Shown: piece after piece, positions 35,052 through 44,558 of the stretch | Layout: every line of letters begins with the position of its first letter | Numbering within the stretch: position 1 is the first letter of the stretch | NCBI GenBank assembly: GCA_963833955.1 | Contig: CAWHZY010000017.1 | Location: forward strand, 62,001-126,000 | DNA length: 64,000 bases | Source: Roseiarcus sp963833955 | GTDB lineage: Bacteria; Pseudomonadota; Alphaproteobacteria; Rhizobiales; Beijerinckiaceae | Direction: 5' to 3' | Notes under the pieces: model-generated | Seen by the model: the letters and a program-made list of their open reading frames with translations, nothing else | Told to the model about the DNA's origin: nothing | Databases searched by the model: none | Program-made: the position numbers and the translations under genes

Positions 35052-36269
35052 GTGGCGCGATCTCAAGTCGGCGTTATCTGTGTGATTGCCCTATCGGCGA
35101 TCGCGGCAGGCTGCTCCAGCCGCCCCTACGGCACCCTGGTCGTCGGACCGAGCGCGCCGGACGCGAGCCAGGTCGACCTCCTTGTGGCGACGACGCGCGC
35201 GCCCGTCCTCGATCCGCCAGGCGTCATGTTCGGCGGGTCGAGGGGACGAGGACTGGATTTCGCCGATATCGTCGTGTCGATCCCGCCGGCCGGCGCCCGC
35301 CAGCCAGGCGACGTTACGCTTCCGTCTTCTCTGCCAGCGAATCCGGAGCGTGATTTCGCCATCCTGCGCGCCGATCGCATGGACCTGGCCCAGGCGAAGG
35401 CAAGCTTCGATGCGCGCGTCAGGCGCACGCCGGGCCGAAGGGTTCTCATTTTCGTGCACGGCTTCAACACCCGTTTCGAGGAGGCCGTCTATCGCTTCGC
35501 GCAAATCGTTCATGACGCGCGCGTCGACGTTGCGCCGGTCCTGTTCACTTGGCCGTCGGGCGGCAACGTGACCGACTATGTCTACGATCGCGACAGCGCC
35601 ATGTATTCCCGCGACGCGCTGGAGGTGGTGCTCCAGGCTTTAGTCAAAGACCCAAACGTCGACTCGATATCTATCCTCGCCCACTCGATGGGCAATTACC
35701 TCGCGATCGAGTCGCTGAGACAAATGTCGATCCGTGATCGCGGGCTCTCGCCCAAGATCCGGGATGTGATGCTCGCTTCACCAGACATCGACGTCGACGT
35801 TTTCCGCCGCCAGATCGCCGAAATCGACGCCGGGCCGCGACCAGCCCAGTTTAGCTTGTTCATTTCGCGAGACGATCGCGCGCTTGGCCTGTCAAGCTTT
35901 CTGGCGCGCGATTCGACGCGCCTCGGCGCGCTCGATCCCGCCAAGGAGCCGTACCGTTCGATCCTGGAGCAGGGCAGGGTGCAAGTCATCGACCTTACCG
36001 GCATGGCCTCCAGCGACTTCACCAACCACGGCAAATTCGCCAGCGGAGAGGTCGTTGGCGCGATCGGCCAGCGGCTGGCCGAGGGCCAGTCGCTCAACGA
36101 CGCCAAGGGAGGCCTCGTCGAATCGCTCGGCACGTTCACCAGTGGCGCGATCAGTGTCGCCGCCGGCGTCGCCACCGGCGCCGTCGCCGCGCCCAGCGAG
36201 GTCTTCGATCCGACCAAGCGCGAGAGGTCGGTCGACACCGCGGCGCAAGCCACCAGTTTGAACCAGTGA
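35052..36269 (+). CDS. Alpha/beta hydrolase of the DUF900 type, probable lipoprotein
   Basis: Serine hydrolase of about 405 residues. A GTG at 35052 with AGAGGAGC upstream gives a signal segment VGVICVIALSAIAAGCSS, with Cys likely lipidated (slightly non-canonical lipobox). The hydrolase core shows VLIFVHGFNTRFEEAVYRFA, then SILAHSMGNYLAIE with the nucleophile Ser in a GHSMG-like AHSMG elbow, and the Asp and His expected further on (ASPDIDVDVF; TNHGKF). Substrate unknown. It is translationally coupled to the thioesterase gene (GTGA overlap). Confidence 0.82.
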   Translation: MARSQVGVICVIALSAIAAGCSSRPYGTLVVGPSAPDASQVDLLVATTRAPVLDPPGVMFGGSRGRGLDFADIVVSIPPAGARQPGDVTLPSSLPANPERDFAILRADRMDLAQAKASFDARVRRTPGRRVLIFVHGFNTRFEEAVYRFAQIVHDARVDVAPVLFTWPSGGNVTDYVYDRDSAMYSRDALEVVLQALVKDPNVDSISILAHSMGNYLAIESLRQMSIRDRGLSPKIRDVMLASPDIDVDVFRRQIAEIDAGPRPAQFSLFISRDDRALGLSSFLARDSTRLGALDPAKEPYRSILEQGRVQVIDLTGMASSDFTNHGKFASGEVVGAIGQRLAEGQSLNDAKGGLVESLGTFTSGAISVAAGVATGAVAAPSEVFDPTKRERSVDTAAQATSLNQ

Positions 36270-36691
36270 CGGCGGCGGACAAAGCTTTGCCGGTTCCCGT
36301 CGAGCCGCGCGGCGAGCTGACCGTTCGGGTCGCCGCCATGCCGGCCGACACCAACGCCAACGGCGATATTTTCGGGGGCTGGGTCCTGAGCCAAATGGAT
36401 GCGGCGGGCGGCATCGCCTCCGCCGAATACGCGAAAGGGCGCGTCGTCACGATCGCCATCGATGCGATGACCTTTATCCGACCCGTCAAGGTCGGCGACG
36501 TGCTCTGCGTCTACACCGCCATTGACGGGGTCGGTCGGACCTCGATGAAAGTCCATGTCGAAGCATGGGCGCGCCGGCGGCTGACGCATGACCGCGAAAA
36601 AGTCACCGACGCCACCTTCACTTTTGTCGCCATAGACGAGGAGGGCAGGCCTCGACCGGTCGCCGCTGGGCAGGCGGAAGGCGAGATCTAA
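36266..36691 (+). CDS. Acyl-CoA thioesterase, YciA type
   Basis: Hot-dog-fold thioesterase of 141 residues that hydrolyses acyl-CoA to free acid and CoA. The signature is intact: MPADTNANGDIFGGWVLSQMD with catalytic Asp and Asn, then IDAMTFIRPVKVGDVLCVYT. The GTG start at 36266 overlaps the preceding TGA. Chain-length preference is not predictable. Confidence 0.92.
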   Translation: MTAADKALPVPVEPRGELTVRVAAMPADTNANGDIFGGWVLSQMDAAGGIASAEYAKGRVVTIAIDAMTFIRPVKVGDVLCVYTAIDGVGRTSMKVHVEAWARRRLTHDREKVTDATFTFVAIDEEGRPRPVAAGQAEGEI

Positions 36692-37276
36692 CGCCTCCGC
36701 GCCGCCTCAAAGGATCGGGCCCGCCGTCGCGCCGGAGCGCTGCGCAGTTGGACGGAATCGGGCCGTCTGCCGTATCGCTTGCTCGATCGATTTGGATTTT
36801 CTTGGGCCAGCGCGATTTTGGCCCCCAACGGCCCGAAAACGAGGCTTGGATTTCCTTGGATTTCCTTGGATTCTCTCGTCCGAATCGAGACTTTTCAATG
36901 GGTTACGCGGGATCCTCCGCGAAGAAAATTTCGCGCGCCCCTTTTGCCGCTCGACAGCGCGCTGGGACAGGAGCCGGTATTCCTACGATACAGAAATGCA
37001 GTATTACTCATCGAGCAACCCTAACTCATTTTCTGCTTTTCTGCAATCAATTGCCGCCGACAGAAATTGTCGATTTTTCTCGAACCGCCGACGGGCGCTT
37101 TCGCCGATTATCGGTGATGATCAGCAACACTTCATTCAGTCCCAACTCGACGGGAAATCGTTGAATTGAGTATTGAGTAAAGTGTCACCGTGATCCGCGG
37201 CGTCGCGTAGCTGCCGCTCCTGCGTGGCGATGGCCTGGCCGTCCGTCGAAACTCGGGCGTATTCAAAAAATCATGG
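36692..37276. other. 585-base spacer with repeats, no convincing gene
   Basis: Frames through this stretch are poor in alphaproteobacterial codon style, and its right half is relatively AT-rich (for example around 37015-37170). It holds copy B of a dispersed repeat (36793-36858), a 10-base tandem repeat (36845-36874) and a segment that would read LDFLGFSRPNRDFSMGYAG in one frame. I recall similar peptides from mis-called ORFs in related genomes, which suggests a decayed mobile or repetitive sequence. It lies between the thioesterase and the toxin gene. Confidence 0.45.
36793..36874 (+). repeat. Dispersed repeat copy B with 10-base tandem repeat
   Basis: 36793-36858 is the counterpart of 601-666 (same 22-codon spacing, W-I-F-L-G ... 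F ... P ... E-x-W-I-S). Its right end runs into CTTGGATTTC repeated three times in tandem (36845-36874, third copy with two mismatches). The tandem unit looks like slippage at the end of the repeat. Confidence 0.45.
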
Positions 37277-37552
37277 TCAGTCAGGCTTGCGGGTCGTGTG
37301 GCGAAATCTTTGAATGACGATTTCATCGTCACCGACATAGTAGTCGAGGAGGTAGGGATAGGGCGTCAGAACGATGCGACGCACACCGGGAACGCTCGTC
37401 TTTCTGCCAACAAGACTTTGCTGCTGAATGAGCGCCGCAATAGCCGTCAATCGTGCTTCAACCTTCGCGGCGCCGTCCGGGGATCGTGCTGCGATATACC
37501 CAAGCGCCTTGTCGATCTGTTGGAGCGCGCGCCTTTGATAGCGCAGCTTCAC
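37277..37552 (-). CDS. Type II toxin, RelE/ParE family
   Basis: A 91-residue basic protein with the ParE-like fold pattern: KLRYQRRALQQIDKALGYIA, then RLTAIAALIQQQSLVGRK, and C-terminal GVRRIVLTPYPYLLDYYV and DEIVIQRFRHTTR, where Arg and His cluster. It starts with GTG at 37552 inside the antitoxin stop (GTGA), so translation is coupled. ParE toxins poison gyrase and RelE toxins cut mRNA; which applies is not evident. Confidence 0.85.
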   Translation of the reverse strand: MKLRYQRRALQQIDKALGYIAARSPDGAAKVEARLTAIAALIQQQSLVGRKTSVPGVRRIVLTPYPYLLDYYVGDDEIVIQRFRHTTRKPD

Positions 37553-37776
37553 CGGCGATATTTAGCGAAAACCGCCTCGACTTCGGCGGCGGTCGCAAAC
37601 TCGCCGCGGCGCATCTCCACTTGGGCTTCGAGCAAGTCGGCCTCTTCCTCGGGCGTCAGCACCAGGATCGGCTCTTCGTCGCCCGCATAAGCCAGCAACA
37701 TGCGGGCAGCCTGCTCCTGCATTTCGAGCGGCAGCGAGCGCACCTTCTGAACGGCCTCTTCGAGCAATTTTGTCAT
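37549..37776 (-). CDS. Antitoxin of the RelE/ParE-type pair
   Basis: An acidic 75-residue protein, MTKLLEEAVQKVRSLPLEMQ, followed by EEEADLLEAQVEMRRGEFAT and AEVEAVFAKYRR, the usual architecture of the short antitoxins paired with ParE toxins: N-terminal dimer/DNA-binding part and C-terminal toxin-wrapping helix. First gene of the pair; its stop overlaps the toxin start. The promoter region 37777-37800 contains GTGGAAATGATACCAC, whose ends are complementary and which could be the autoregulatory operator. Confidence 0.82.
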   Translation of the reverse strand: MTKLLEEAVQKVRSLPLEMQEQAARMLLAYAGDEEPILVLTPEEEADLLEAQVEMRRGEFATAAEVEAVFAKYRR

Positions 37777-37865
37777 GTGGAAATGATACCACCTTTCGCG
37801 GCGGCGCCGGAAGCAAAATCCGCTGCCAGAGTCAGGATCAACGGGAGCTGGTATAAGTGCGCACC

Positions 37866-38294
37866 ATGATCGGTGAAATAGACGAGTCCAATGAAGTCGC
37901 CGGCCGCCTTCGCTCCATGTGGTTTGCGAGCGTCGCGGAGATCGCCGACATCGACCTACAGCGTCGCAGGTGGCTCGATCCGACTAATACAAACCCGCAT
38001 TGGTCCTATATCGAGTTTGTCTGCTCATACCCGGATTCGGACCAACTGACCGACGCTCGTGCGCGCGGGTGGTTAGCTGCGCGCCAGTTCAATATCCTCA
38101 GCGATCTCTGCAACACGATCTTGAGTCACTCGGCCCCCCGAGGTGACGACCACGACAACGCTGCGATTTTGGACGATCCAGCATGGCTTGAAGTTGTCTC
38201 ATGTGCACAGCGAGCGAGGGAGGAACTTCTCTCTACCGTCACCAAGGAGGCGGAACGCGACGCGCTATTAGGCGGAACTAAAGCCAGTGCATGA
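37866..38294 (+). CDS. Hypothetical protein
   Basis: A protein of about 142 residues starting MIGEIDESNEVAGRLRSMWF. Composition is protein-like, with charged helices and a segment SDQLTDARARGWLAARQFN. No membrane segment, signal or known motif. It is divergent from the toxin-antitoxin pair and its stop is 17 bases from the convergent CpdB gene end. Possibly an accessory gene that came with the toxin-antitoxin module. Confidence 0.6.
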   Translation: MIGEIDESNEVAGRLRSMWFASVAEIADIDLQRRRWLDPTNTNPHWSYIEFVCSYPDSDQLTDARARGWLAARQFNILSDLCNTILSHSAPRGDDHDNAAILDDPAWLEVVSCAQRAREELLSTVTKEAERDALLGGTKASA

Positions 38295-38310
38295 TTCCCG
38301 ATTGCGCCGT

Positions 38311-40215
38311 TCACGCCGTCTCGACGCGAAACTTCAGGAAGCCGCCCGGCGCTGCGCCCATCGAGGTCAGTTTCAGGTCGGGCGGCGCCGGGGGGTCCGA
38401 CGCCGCGGGCGATGTCAGATAGGTTGCGACCACGGCGCTTGGCCAGGGCGCAAAGCGCCAGGCGCCCTTCGGCTTCGGCGCGATTTCGGTTTTGCTTTCG
38501 ACATATTTGAGCAGCAGGTCGCGATTCGCGTCCGGGGCCTCGATCACGACGCTCGTTCCGTCGCAGCCGGGGAAACCGCCGCCCCCGCTGGCGCGATAAT
38601 TGTTGGTGACGATAAGGAACGTCTGGTTCGGATCGACGGGGGCGCCTTTGAACGTCAGGTCGCGAATGCGGCGCGCCTCTGGGGCAATGAGGGCGCCCGA
38701 TTCGTCGTAGCGCGCGGGCCGGGTGACGTCGATTGTGTAATCGACGCCGTCGATCACATCGAAATTGTAAGCCGCGAAGGCGGGGCCGAGCAGCGGCTGC
38801 TCGCCGGACTGGCCGGGATCGATGCGGCGGAAAATGGAGGCCGAGCGTTCGAGCCATCGCTCAAGCGTCGCGCCGTCGACCTTAACCATTCTCAGGCTGT
38901 TGGGGTACGGGTAGATGTCCGCCACGTCCTTGATCGCGAGCGGACCTGCAGCGATGTCGGTATAGAAATAGGGTCCGCTGCGGCCGCCGCATTTGAATGG
39001 CGCGGCCGCCGAGAGCATGGGCAGCGAGGCCAGGTCCGCGCGCCCCGCTGCGAGGGGCGCGGCATAGGCGCGCTGAGCCGCGTTGACGAGGTTGACCGTC
39101 GAGCTGTCGCCGATCAGGGAAAAATAGGTCTGCAGCCGTGTCGCGAGCCTGCCGATGGGCGTGCGGATGTGGCGGAGCGTGGCTTCGTGCGCGGTCTTGG
39201 CCGCTTCGAGCACGGATGGGTCCGACGCGACCAGCGCGATCGCGCGGCCGTCGGCGTCGCGTCGCGCGATCGGCCGGACCTCAATCTCGGCCTCCACGAC
39301 CCGCCAGCCTCTCTCCATTTCGAGCCAAAGATCGATGATTCCGAGATGGCTGCCCCAGAAACCGGCCATGACCGCCGGCTTGCCGTGGATGGTCCCGCGG
39401 CCTGCGTCGACGCCCGGCAAGCCGGCAAAATCCTCGCCGGGAAGCAGCAGGTGCTGATGGCCCAGGAACAGCGCGTCAACGCCGTCGAGCCTGGCGAGGT
39501 CCTGGCCCGCGTTCTCCTCCCCTCGCCTCGAGGCGAACCGCGAAACGCCCGAGTGACAGAGCACGACGATGAGATCGACATGGGCTCGAAGTTCGCCAAG
39601 CTCGGCGGCCACGGCCTCGACAATGTCGAGCGCGACCAAGCGCCCGCGGACATGGGCTTCGTCCCATTGGGCGATTTGCGGCGGCGCGACGCCGATCACG
39701 CCGACTTTGAGCCGGCGGGCGGTTCCGGACTCGTCGACAAACGCCCGTTCGATCACGATCGAAGGCGGAAACCAGGGCGAGCCATCGCTTTTGCGCACAT
39801 TGCAGCAGACGACCGGAAAGCGCGCTTGCGCATAAGCGCGCCCGAGCGCCTCGAGGCCGTAATTGAAATCGTGGTTCCCGAGAGTCGCGACGGCATAGTC
39901 AAGCCTGTTCATCGCGGCGATGACGGGGTGCACAGCCTCGGGATCCGCGACAATCGCCTCAGCCGCTAGATCCCCGAGGGGCGTGCCCTGAAGGATGTCG
40001 CCGTCGTCGAACAAGAGACAGTTTGGCGCTTCCCTGCGCGCCTCGGCGACCAGAGACGCCACGCGCGCAAGACCGACCGAATCGTCCGGGCAATCACGGT
40101 AATAGTCGTAAGGATAGAGGTTCGCGTGCAGGTCCGTGAGGCCGAGAAGACGCACGCGAAGCCGGGGCTTGGGGCCTGCGAGCGGAGGATCCATTTCAAG
40201 CTCGCGGCCGTGCAT
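38311..40215 (-). CDS. 2',3'-cyclic-nucleotide 2'-phosphodiesterase/3'-nucleotidase-like enzyme
   Basis: Bifunctional phosphoesterase of 634 residues, CpdB-like. The N-terminal metallophosphoesterase domain shows the di-metal motifs GLTDLHANLYPYDY, DDGDILQGTPLGD, TLGNHDFNYGLEAL, VVLCHSG and GHQHLLLPG. The C-terminal 5'-nucleotidase domain shows FSLIGDSSTVNLVN and NNYRASGGGGFPG, which bind the base. No signal peptide is evident at the N-terminus (MHGRELEMDPP), so unlike the E. coli enzyme it may act in the cytoplasm, or the true start may be missed. ATG 40194 is an alternative start. Confidence 0.88.
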   Translation of the reverse strand: MHGRELEMDPPLAGPKPRLRVRLLGLTDLHANLYPYDYYRDCPDDSVGLARVASLVAEARREAPNCLLFDDGDILQGTPLGDLAAEAIVADPEAVHPVIAAMNRLDYAVATLGNHDFNYGLEALGRAYAQARFPVVCCNVRKSDGSPWFPPSIVIERAFVDESGTARRLKVGVIGVAPPQIAQWDEAHVRGRLVALDIVEAVAAELGELRAHVDLIVVLCHSGVSRFASRRGEENAGQDLARLDGVDALFLGHQHLLLPGEDFAGLPGVDAGRGTIHGKPAVMAGFWGSHLGIIDLWLEMERGWRVVEAEIEVRPIARRDADGRAIALVASDPSVLEAAKTAHEATLRHIRTPIGRLATRLQTYFSLIGDSSTVNLVNAAQRAYAAPLAAGRADLASLPMLSAAAPFKCGGRSGPYFYTDIAAGPLAIKDVADIYPYPNSLRMVKVDGATLERWLERSASIFRRIDPGQSGEQPLLGPAFAAYNFDVIDGVDYTIDVTRPARYDESGALIAPEARRIRDLTFKGAPVDPNQTFLIVTNNYRASGGGGFPGCDGTSVVIEAPDANRDLLLKYVESKTEIAPKPKGAWRFAPWPSAVVATYLTSPAASDPPAPPDLKLTSMGAAPGGFLKFRVETA

Positions 40216-40279
40216 GAGCCGTCATGACGGGAAGCGGGGAATGGTGCAAGGTCAAGCGCCGCGCCGGCCGACGTCCCGG

Positions 40280-43200
40280 TCAAAGAGGCGCCTGCGGATG
40301 GCCAGCCTCGGCGGGCGGCGGCGATTGGCCAAGCGAGGACGAGCCCGTCTTGGCGTCCCACCCGCCCGGCGGCGCGGCGACCTCGTTTGCCACTGGATCA
40401 GGCCTTGCGGCTTTGAATTTCACGACCGCCGCCACTGCGGCGGCGAGCGAGATCGGATCCATCTCGCGGGCGATTTCGTCGCGCTTTGTCGCGGCGTCCG
40501 CGTCGCCCTGCTGGGCAGCTAGCGAGAACCACAGCAACGATTGCCCGAGGTCCTTTTCGACGCCAAGTCCGCGCGTGTAAAGGATCGCGAGATTGTACTG
40601 GCTGTCGCGGACGCCGAGTTCCGCGGCTCTCCGGAACCATTTCACCGCTTCCGCATAGTTCGGGGCGCCCTCGCCGGGCTCGGCGCTCATGACCGCGAGA
40701 TTGTGCGCGGCCCGTGCATTGCCTGCCTCAGCCGCCTTGAGGTACCAGCGTTTGGCGGCCGCGGGGTCGCGGGTGACGCCGATTCCCTTCTCGTACATCG
40801 AGCCAAGCCGATATTCCGCGGGGGCAAGGCCGAGCGAGGCTGCGCGCTCGAACCACCGGGCCGCCGCCGATTGATCCTTCGGCAGTCCCCGACCTTCGTA
40901 AAGACGCATCGCGAGTTCGTATTGGGCATTGGGCTGGCCAGCGGCGGCCGCCTCGCGCAAGGATGTGGAAATCCCGGGCGGGATCGCCGGCATGAGCTCG
41001 CCCGCGGAAGGCCCGCTCGGCGGGGCAAGATCGAGTCCCTCCGGCTTGGCCGAGGGTTGAGCAATTGATGCGGTCGGCGCCACATCGATCGCTCCGGCGC
41101 CCGACGGCTTGCTCTTCGGCGCGTCAAGCTTAGCCGTATTGAACGCTTGTCCCCCGACGTCGGAGCGCTGCAGAAATGGCGCCCGCACGCCAACCATTCT
41201 GACGGCCAGCGTCGTCGCGATCGCGATCGCGATGCCGAGCAGCACTGTGCGTTTGTGGTTGGCGTAGAAGGCTCTCGCGGATTGAACTCCGTGCGCCGCG
41301 AACTGCACTTTTTCGGAACTGGCTAGAGTGTGCGCGCCGCCGCTGTTGAGTGCGGCGTTGCTCTCCGTCAGCGCCGCCTGCGCGGCGCGGCGCGCGGCGG
41401 CGATGTGGATGCTCACGGCGGGATTGGTCTTAGGCCCGATAACCTGGGCGAGATCACGGGCTTCGCGCGCGCGCTGCGGCGCGCCGGCGCCGGGCTCGAT
41501 CAGGAAATCCTCGCCGTCGTCGGCCGGCTGGGAGGGCGGATCGCCGGCGCTCGCGGGCTTCGCTTGGGCCGTGCCCTGCGGCGCGGCTTCAGGCGCGGGG
41601 TCGGCGCCGGGCGAGGCGGAGCCTAAGGGCGGGGCGGGGCTTGCCGATCTGGCGGGCGGCAGCAGCTCTTCGTCGACGTCGTCGGCCGTGAGCTCGCTCT
41701 CGATGCTGGCGAGACGCGCGCCGAGCATCTCCAGGATCCCTTGCAGATCCGCGAGGCGCGATTGCGTGCGCTGGTCAGCGCCCGCCTGTTCGGACTCTAA
41801 GTTCAGCCAGGTGCGCGTCGAGCGCGGCATTGATGGCGGCCGAACTCTCGGTTGCGAGAGATCCACTCGCCTGTTCGGCCTCACGCAATTTCTCAAGAAG
41901 CTGCTGAAGGACAGGCTGCGCTTCGTCGGCTCTGCCGCTCTTTACAGCCAGCGTATCGATGCGATCGTAGATCGTGTCGATCTGCTGGGCGACGGCCTCC
42001 AGGTCGACTTGGCGGGCGCTCACATTATGAAGCCGCCGAACCACCTCGTCGGCGACCTGTTCGACGACCTGACGGTCGACGGGCGCGGCCGCGCTTGCCT
42101 CCACCTTGGCCTCGAGCGAGCGCAGCATCGTCTCGATGGGGTTGAGATCAACCGGAGACCGACCGCGACGAGCCGGCGCAGCTGCGGACCGGTATGCCCG
42201 CCCCGATGTCAGGGTCAGCGAGGCGGTCGAGCTTGTCGCCGATTTCGGCGAAGATCGATTGGAAGGCCTGGGCGTCGGCGTCGCTGCGGCCGGTGGCGGC
42301 GAGCTTGGCGTCGAGGTCGCGCAAGAGCCTTTCGATGGGGCCGGTGTCGATCGTCGCGGGCGGCAGCGCCTCGAGAGACTGGCGGACGCCGTCAATCCGT
42401 CGCGCCAACTCGTCGAACGAGCCTGGATCGATCGCCGCGGGAGCGTTCGGGCGAGCGATCTCCTGATCGAGCCGCGCCGCAATCTCCTCGAGACGCCGCT
42501 CGATCGAGACGAGCGCCGCGGGGGGCGTCGAGCGTTCGATCTGTCGACAGGCCTCCGCAAGAAGCGCGGCCATCTCGGCGGACTCGAAGTGGGGAGCGGG
42601 ACTTGCGCCGAGCCGCTCGACGCGGTCGGCCAGTTCGCCGATCTGGCGCTCCAACCGCTCAAGCGGCGCCGTGCGCAGCGCAGCCGAAGCGAGGAGATTG
42701 CGCACTTCTTCCGTCTGCCGCCGGATGAGTTCAAACGTTTCAGGCTTTATCGCCGCCGCGGCAAGGCTGTCGACTTTGCCGCCGATCGCCCGAATTTCGC
42801 GCTCCAGCGCGGCAACCGCCGGCTGGGGGTCATGGGCTCTCAACGCCGCGCGGAATTCGGCCGCCATCGCCTCGAGCGGAGCGAGCATCGATTCGCCGTG
42901 ACCGCTTTGGCGCAACATTTCCACCCGCTGCACGAGGTCGCGAATGGCGCCCTCGAGCGCGACGATTGCGTTGCGCGGCGCAAGGTCGGCCAGGCTCCGG
43001 CTCATGGTTTCGATTTCCGCCCGCATGGCGCCGAGATCGACCGAGGCGCTCAGGATCGGGTCGCTCGCGGCGCATGTCATCGAGCTTAAGCCCCAGGGCG
43101 CGAACGTCGTCGAGCAGCAATTGCGAGAGCGGCGCCGCCGCTTCCGGGCCGCCTTCGGCAGGCGGGCCGTCCATGCCAGACCTGGCGTCCAGCGAGCCGG

Positions 43201-43798
43201 TCCCGCCGCGGCCGGCGCGCTCCTCGAGCTCGTGGCGCCGCATGGCGATTTGCGACACCGCGGCCTTGAGATCAAATGGCGCCTTCGGATCGAGCGCTGC
43301 GGGCGGAGGGAAGCGATTGCCGGCCATCTCGCCAGTCTGAGCGGCGTCGGTCAAATTTGTCCGGATCGATTCGAGCCGACGCACGGCGTCGATGAGCGCA
43401 CGGCGGTCGCTGTCTCGCGCGGCGTCGTCCCGGTCCAGAATTTGGGCGACCGTTTCAAAGGCGCGAGCCGCCTGCGCTTCGGCGCGCGCGAGCCTCATTT
43501 CAAAGTGCTCGATCGCCGAATTAAAGGCTTCCGAAGGTGCCGGCGCGCGCGGCGCGTGGGCCCGTTCGCGTTCGTTTCGTCGGGCGATCCGTTCCAGGCG
43601 TCCGGCGGCGGCATCGAGCCGATCGACTTCGGCGCCGTTGTGTTCTGGCCGCGCGGGCTGATCCAGACCGGCGTAGTCGGTGATCACTTCGTCGAGCCAA
43701 TCGTCGAGGCGCATGCCGGCGCGCCGGGCGGCCTCCACGGCGGCCTCGCGGGTCCGCCGGTCCAGGCTCGCGATATTCCACGCCATCGCTCTATTCAT
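40280..43798 (-). CDS. PodJ-like polarity protein with coiled coils and Sel1 repeats (three +1 frame breaks)
   Basis: Large protein of about 1171 residues after repair. The N-terminus, MAWNIASLDRRTREAAVEAA then GMRLDDWLDEVITDYAG, is characteristic of PodJ-like polar localisation factors in Hyphomicrobiales. Long coiled-coil regions with RLERIARR and ESIRTNL-type heptads follow. There is a single transmembrane helix (KRTVLLGIAIAIATTLAVRM), then periplasmic Sel1-like repeats such as AQYELAMRLYEGRGLPKDQS and AAEYRLGSMYEKG-type units. The frame breaks near 43071, 42190 and 41795. At the first, one C removed restores LDDMRASDPILS. It probably marks a cell pole and organises division or pilus/holdfast proteins. 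Confidence 0.82.
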
Positions 43799-43932
43799 GT
43801 CCTCGACCGTCGCTCGGAGGCTGCGAATCGCCGGATGAACGGAGGCGACGCCGCGGACTAATTCTGTCGGGGGTCATGGTGAAAAAACGGTTAAGGCGGC
43901 CTTCGGCTGTCCCTCCGTCGCCTTCTGGCCAA

Positions 43933-43998
43933 AGTTGCAGCCTGAGTTGCAGCAACTAACAGTTGCAAATCCGCTCCGTTAGGGCATAGTGATTCGAT
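43933..43998 (+). promoter_or_regulatory. Putative merR promoter with three AGTTGCA sites
   Basis: AGTTGCA occurs at 43933, 43945 and 43961, and GTTGCAGCAAC (43946-43956) is itself a palindrome. The last copy overlaps a possible -35 TTGCAA (43964-43969), followed 17 bases later by ATAGTG as -10. The array sits about 100 bases before the MerR-type gene and probably serves its autoregulation; the promoter call is by eye. Confidence 0.4.
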
Positions 43999-44058
43999 TC
44001 GCGCAAGGGCCGCGAGTCACGAGGCGCGAACGCAACGGCGCCGACGAAAGGAGAGGCC

Positions 44059-44517
44059 ATGAACAAGATAACGTCTTTAGCTCACGCTTCCGCTGGAGCT
44101 TCGGCCGCGATGCTCGAAGAAGAAGGCCGCACTGCGCTCGATTCGACGCAGCCGGAATTGACCATTAGCCAGATGTCGCGTGTATTCGGGGTCAGCCTGC
44201 GCACCCTGCGGTTCTACGAGGACCGCGGACTGATCAAGCCCCGCCGTGAGGGGAACGCCCGTTATTACCGGGCAAGCGATCGCATTCGGATGGAAATGAT
44301 CCTCAAGGGCAAGAAGCTCGGCTTCACGCTGACCGAGATCCAGGACCTGATCGGCGGCAAAGGGGCGACCGAAATGACGGATCTCGAGGATCAGCTCAAT
44401 CCGCAACAGATCGTGACCCAGATCAGCCACCTCGAGCGGCAACGCAACGAGATCGAGGGAGCGATCGAGAGGCTGCGGGCGACGCAAAGTCGCATCGCCC
44501 AGGGCGCCGCCGCCTGA
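44059..44517 (+). CDS. MerR-family transcriptional regulator
   Basis: A 152-residue regulator with an N-terminal extension, then the MerR winged helix: ISQMSRVFGVSLRTLRFYED, RGLIKPRREGNARYYRASD, followed by GFTLTEIQDLIGGK and a dimerisation coiled coil (ISHLERQRNEIEGAIERL). No cysteine metal site is visible in the C-terminal part, so a metal-sensing role is unlikely. The start ATG at 44059 follows GAAAGGAGAGGCC. Target genes unknown; the array of AGTTGCA sites upstream suggests autoregulation. Confidence 0.9.
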   Translation: MNKITSLAHASAGASAAMLEEEGRTALDSTQPELTISQMSRVFGVSLRTLRFYEDRGLIKPRREGNARYYRASDRIRMEMILKGKKLGFTLTEIQDLIGGKGATEMTDLEDQLNPQQIVTQISHLERQRNEIEGAIERLRATQSRIAQGAAA

Positions 44518-44558
44518 TTGGCGCCGCTCGTTCGACAGATCGGCGGCGCCGGATCCGG

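Noticed and set aside
36748..37164. Open frame of 138 residues in the spacer before the toxin gene
   Set aside because: Starts with the repeat pattern and then has irregular composition and no family resemblance; more likely a decayed repeat than a gene.
38287..39969. A 560-residue open frame on the plus strand opposite the CpdB-like gene
   Set aside because: Its protein is Arg/Ala/Asp-rich without any motif, and the opposite strand encodes a full phosphoesterase with metal motifs. High GC routinely leaves such antisense frames open.
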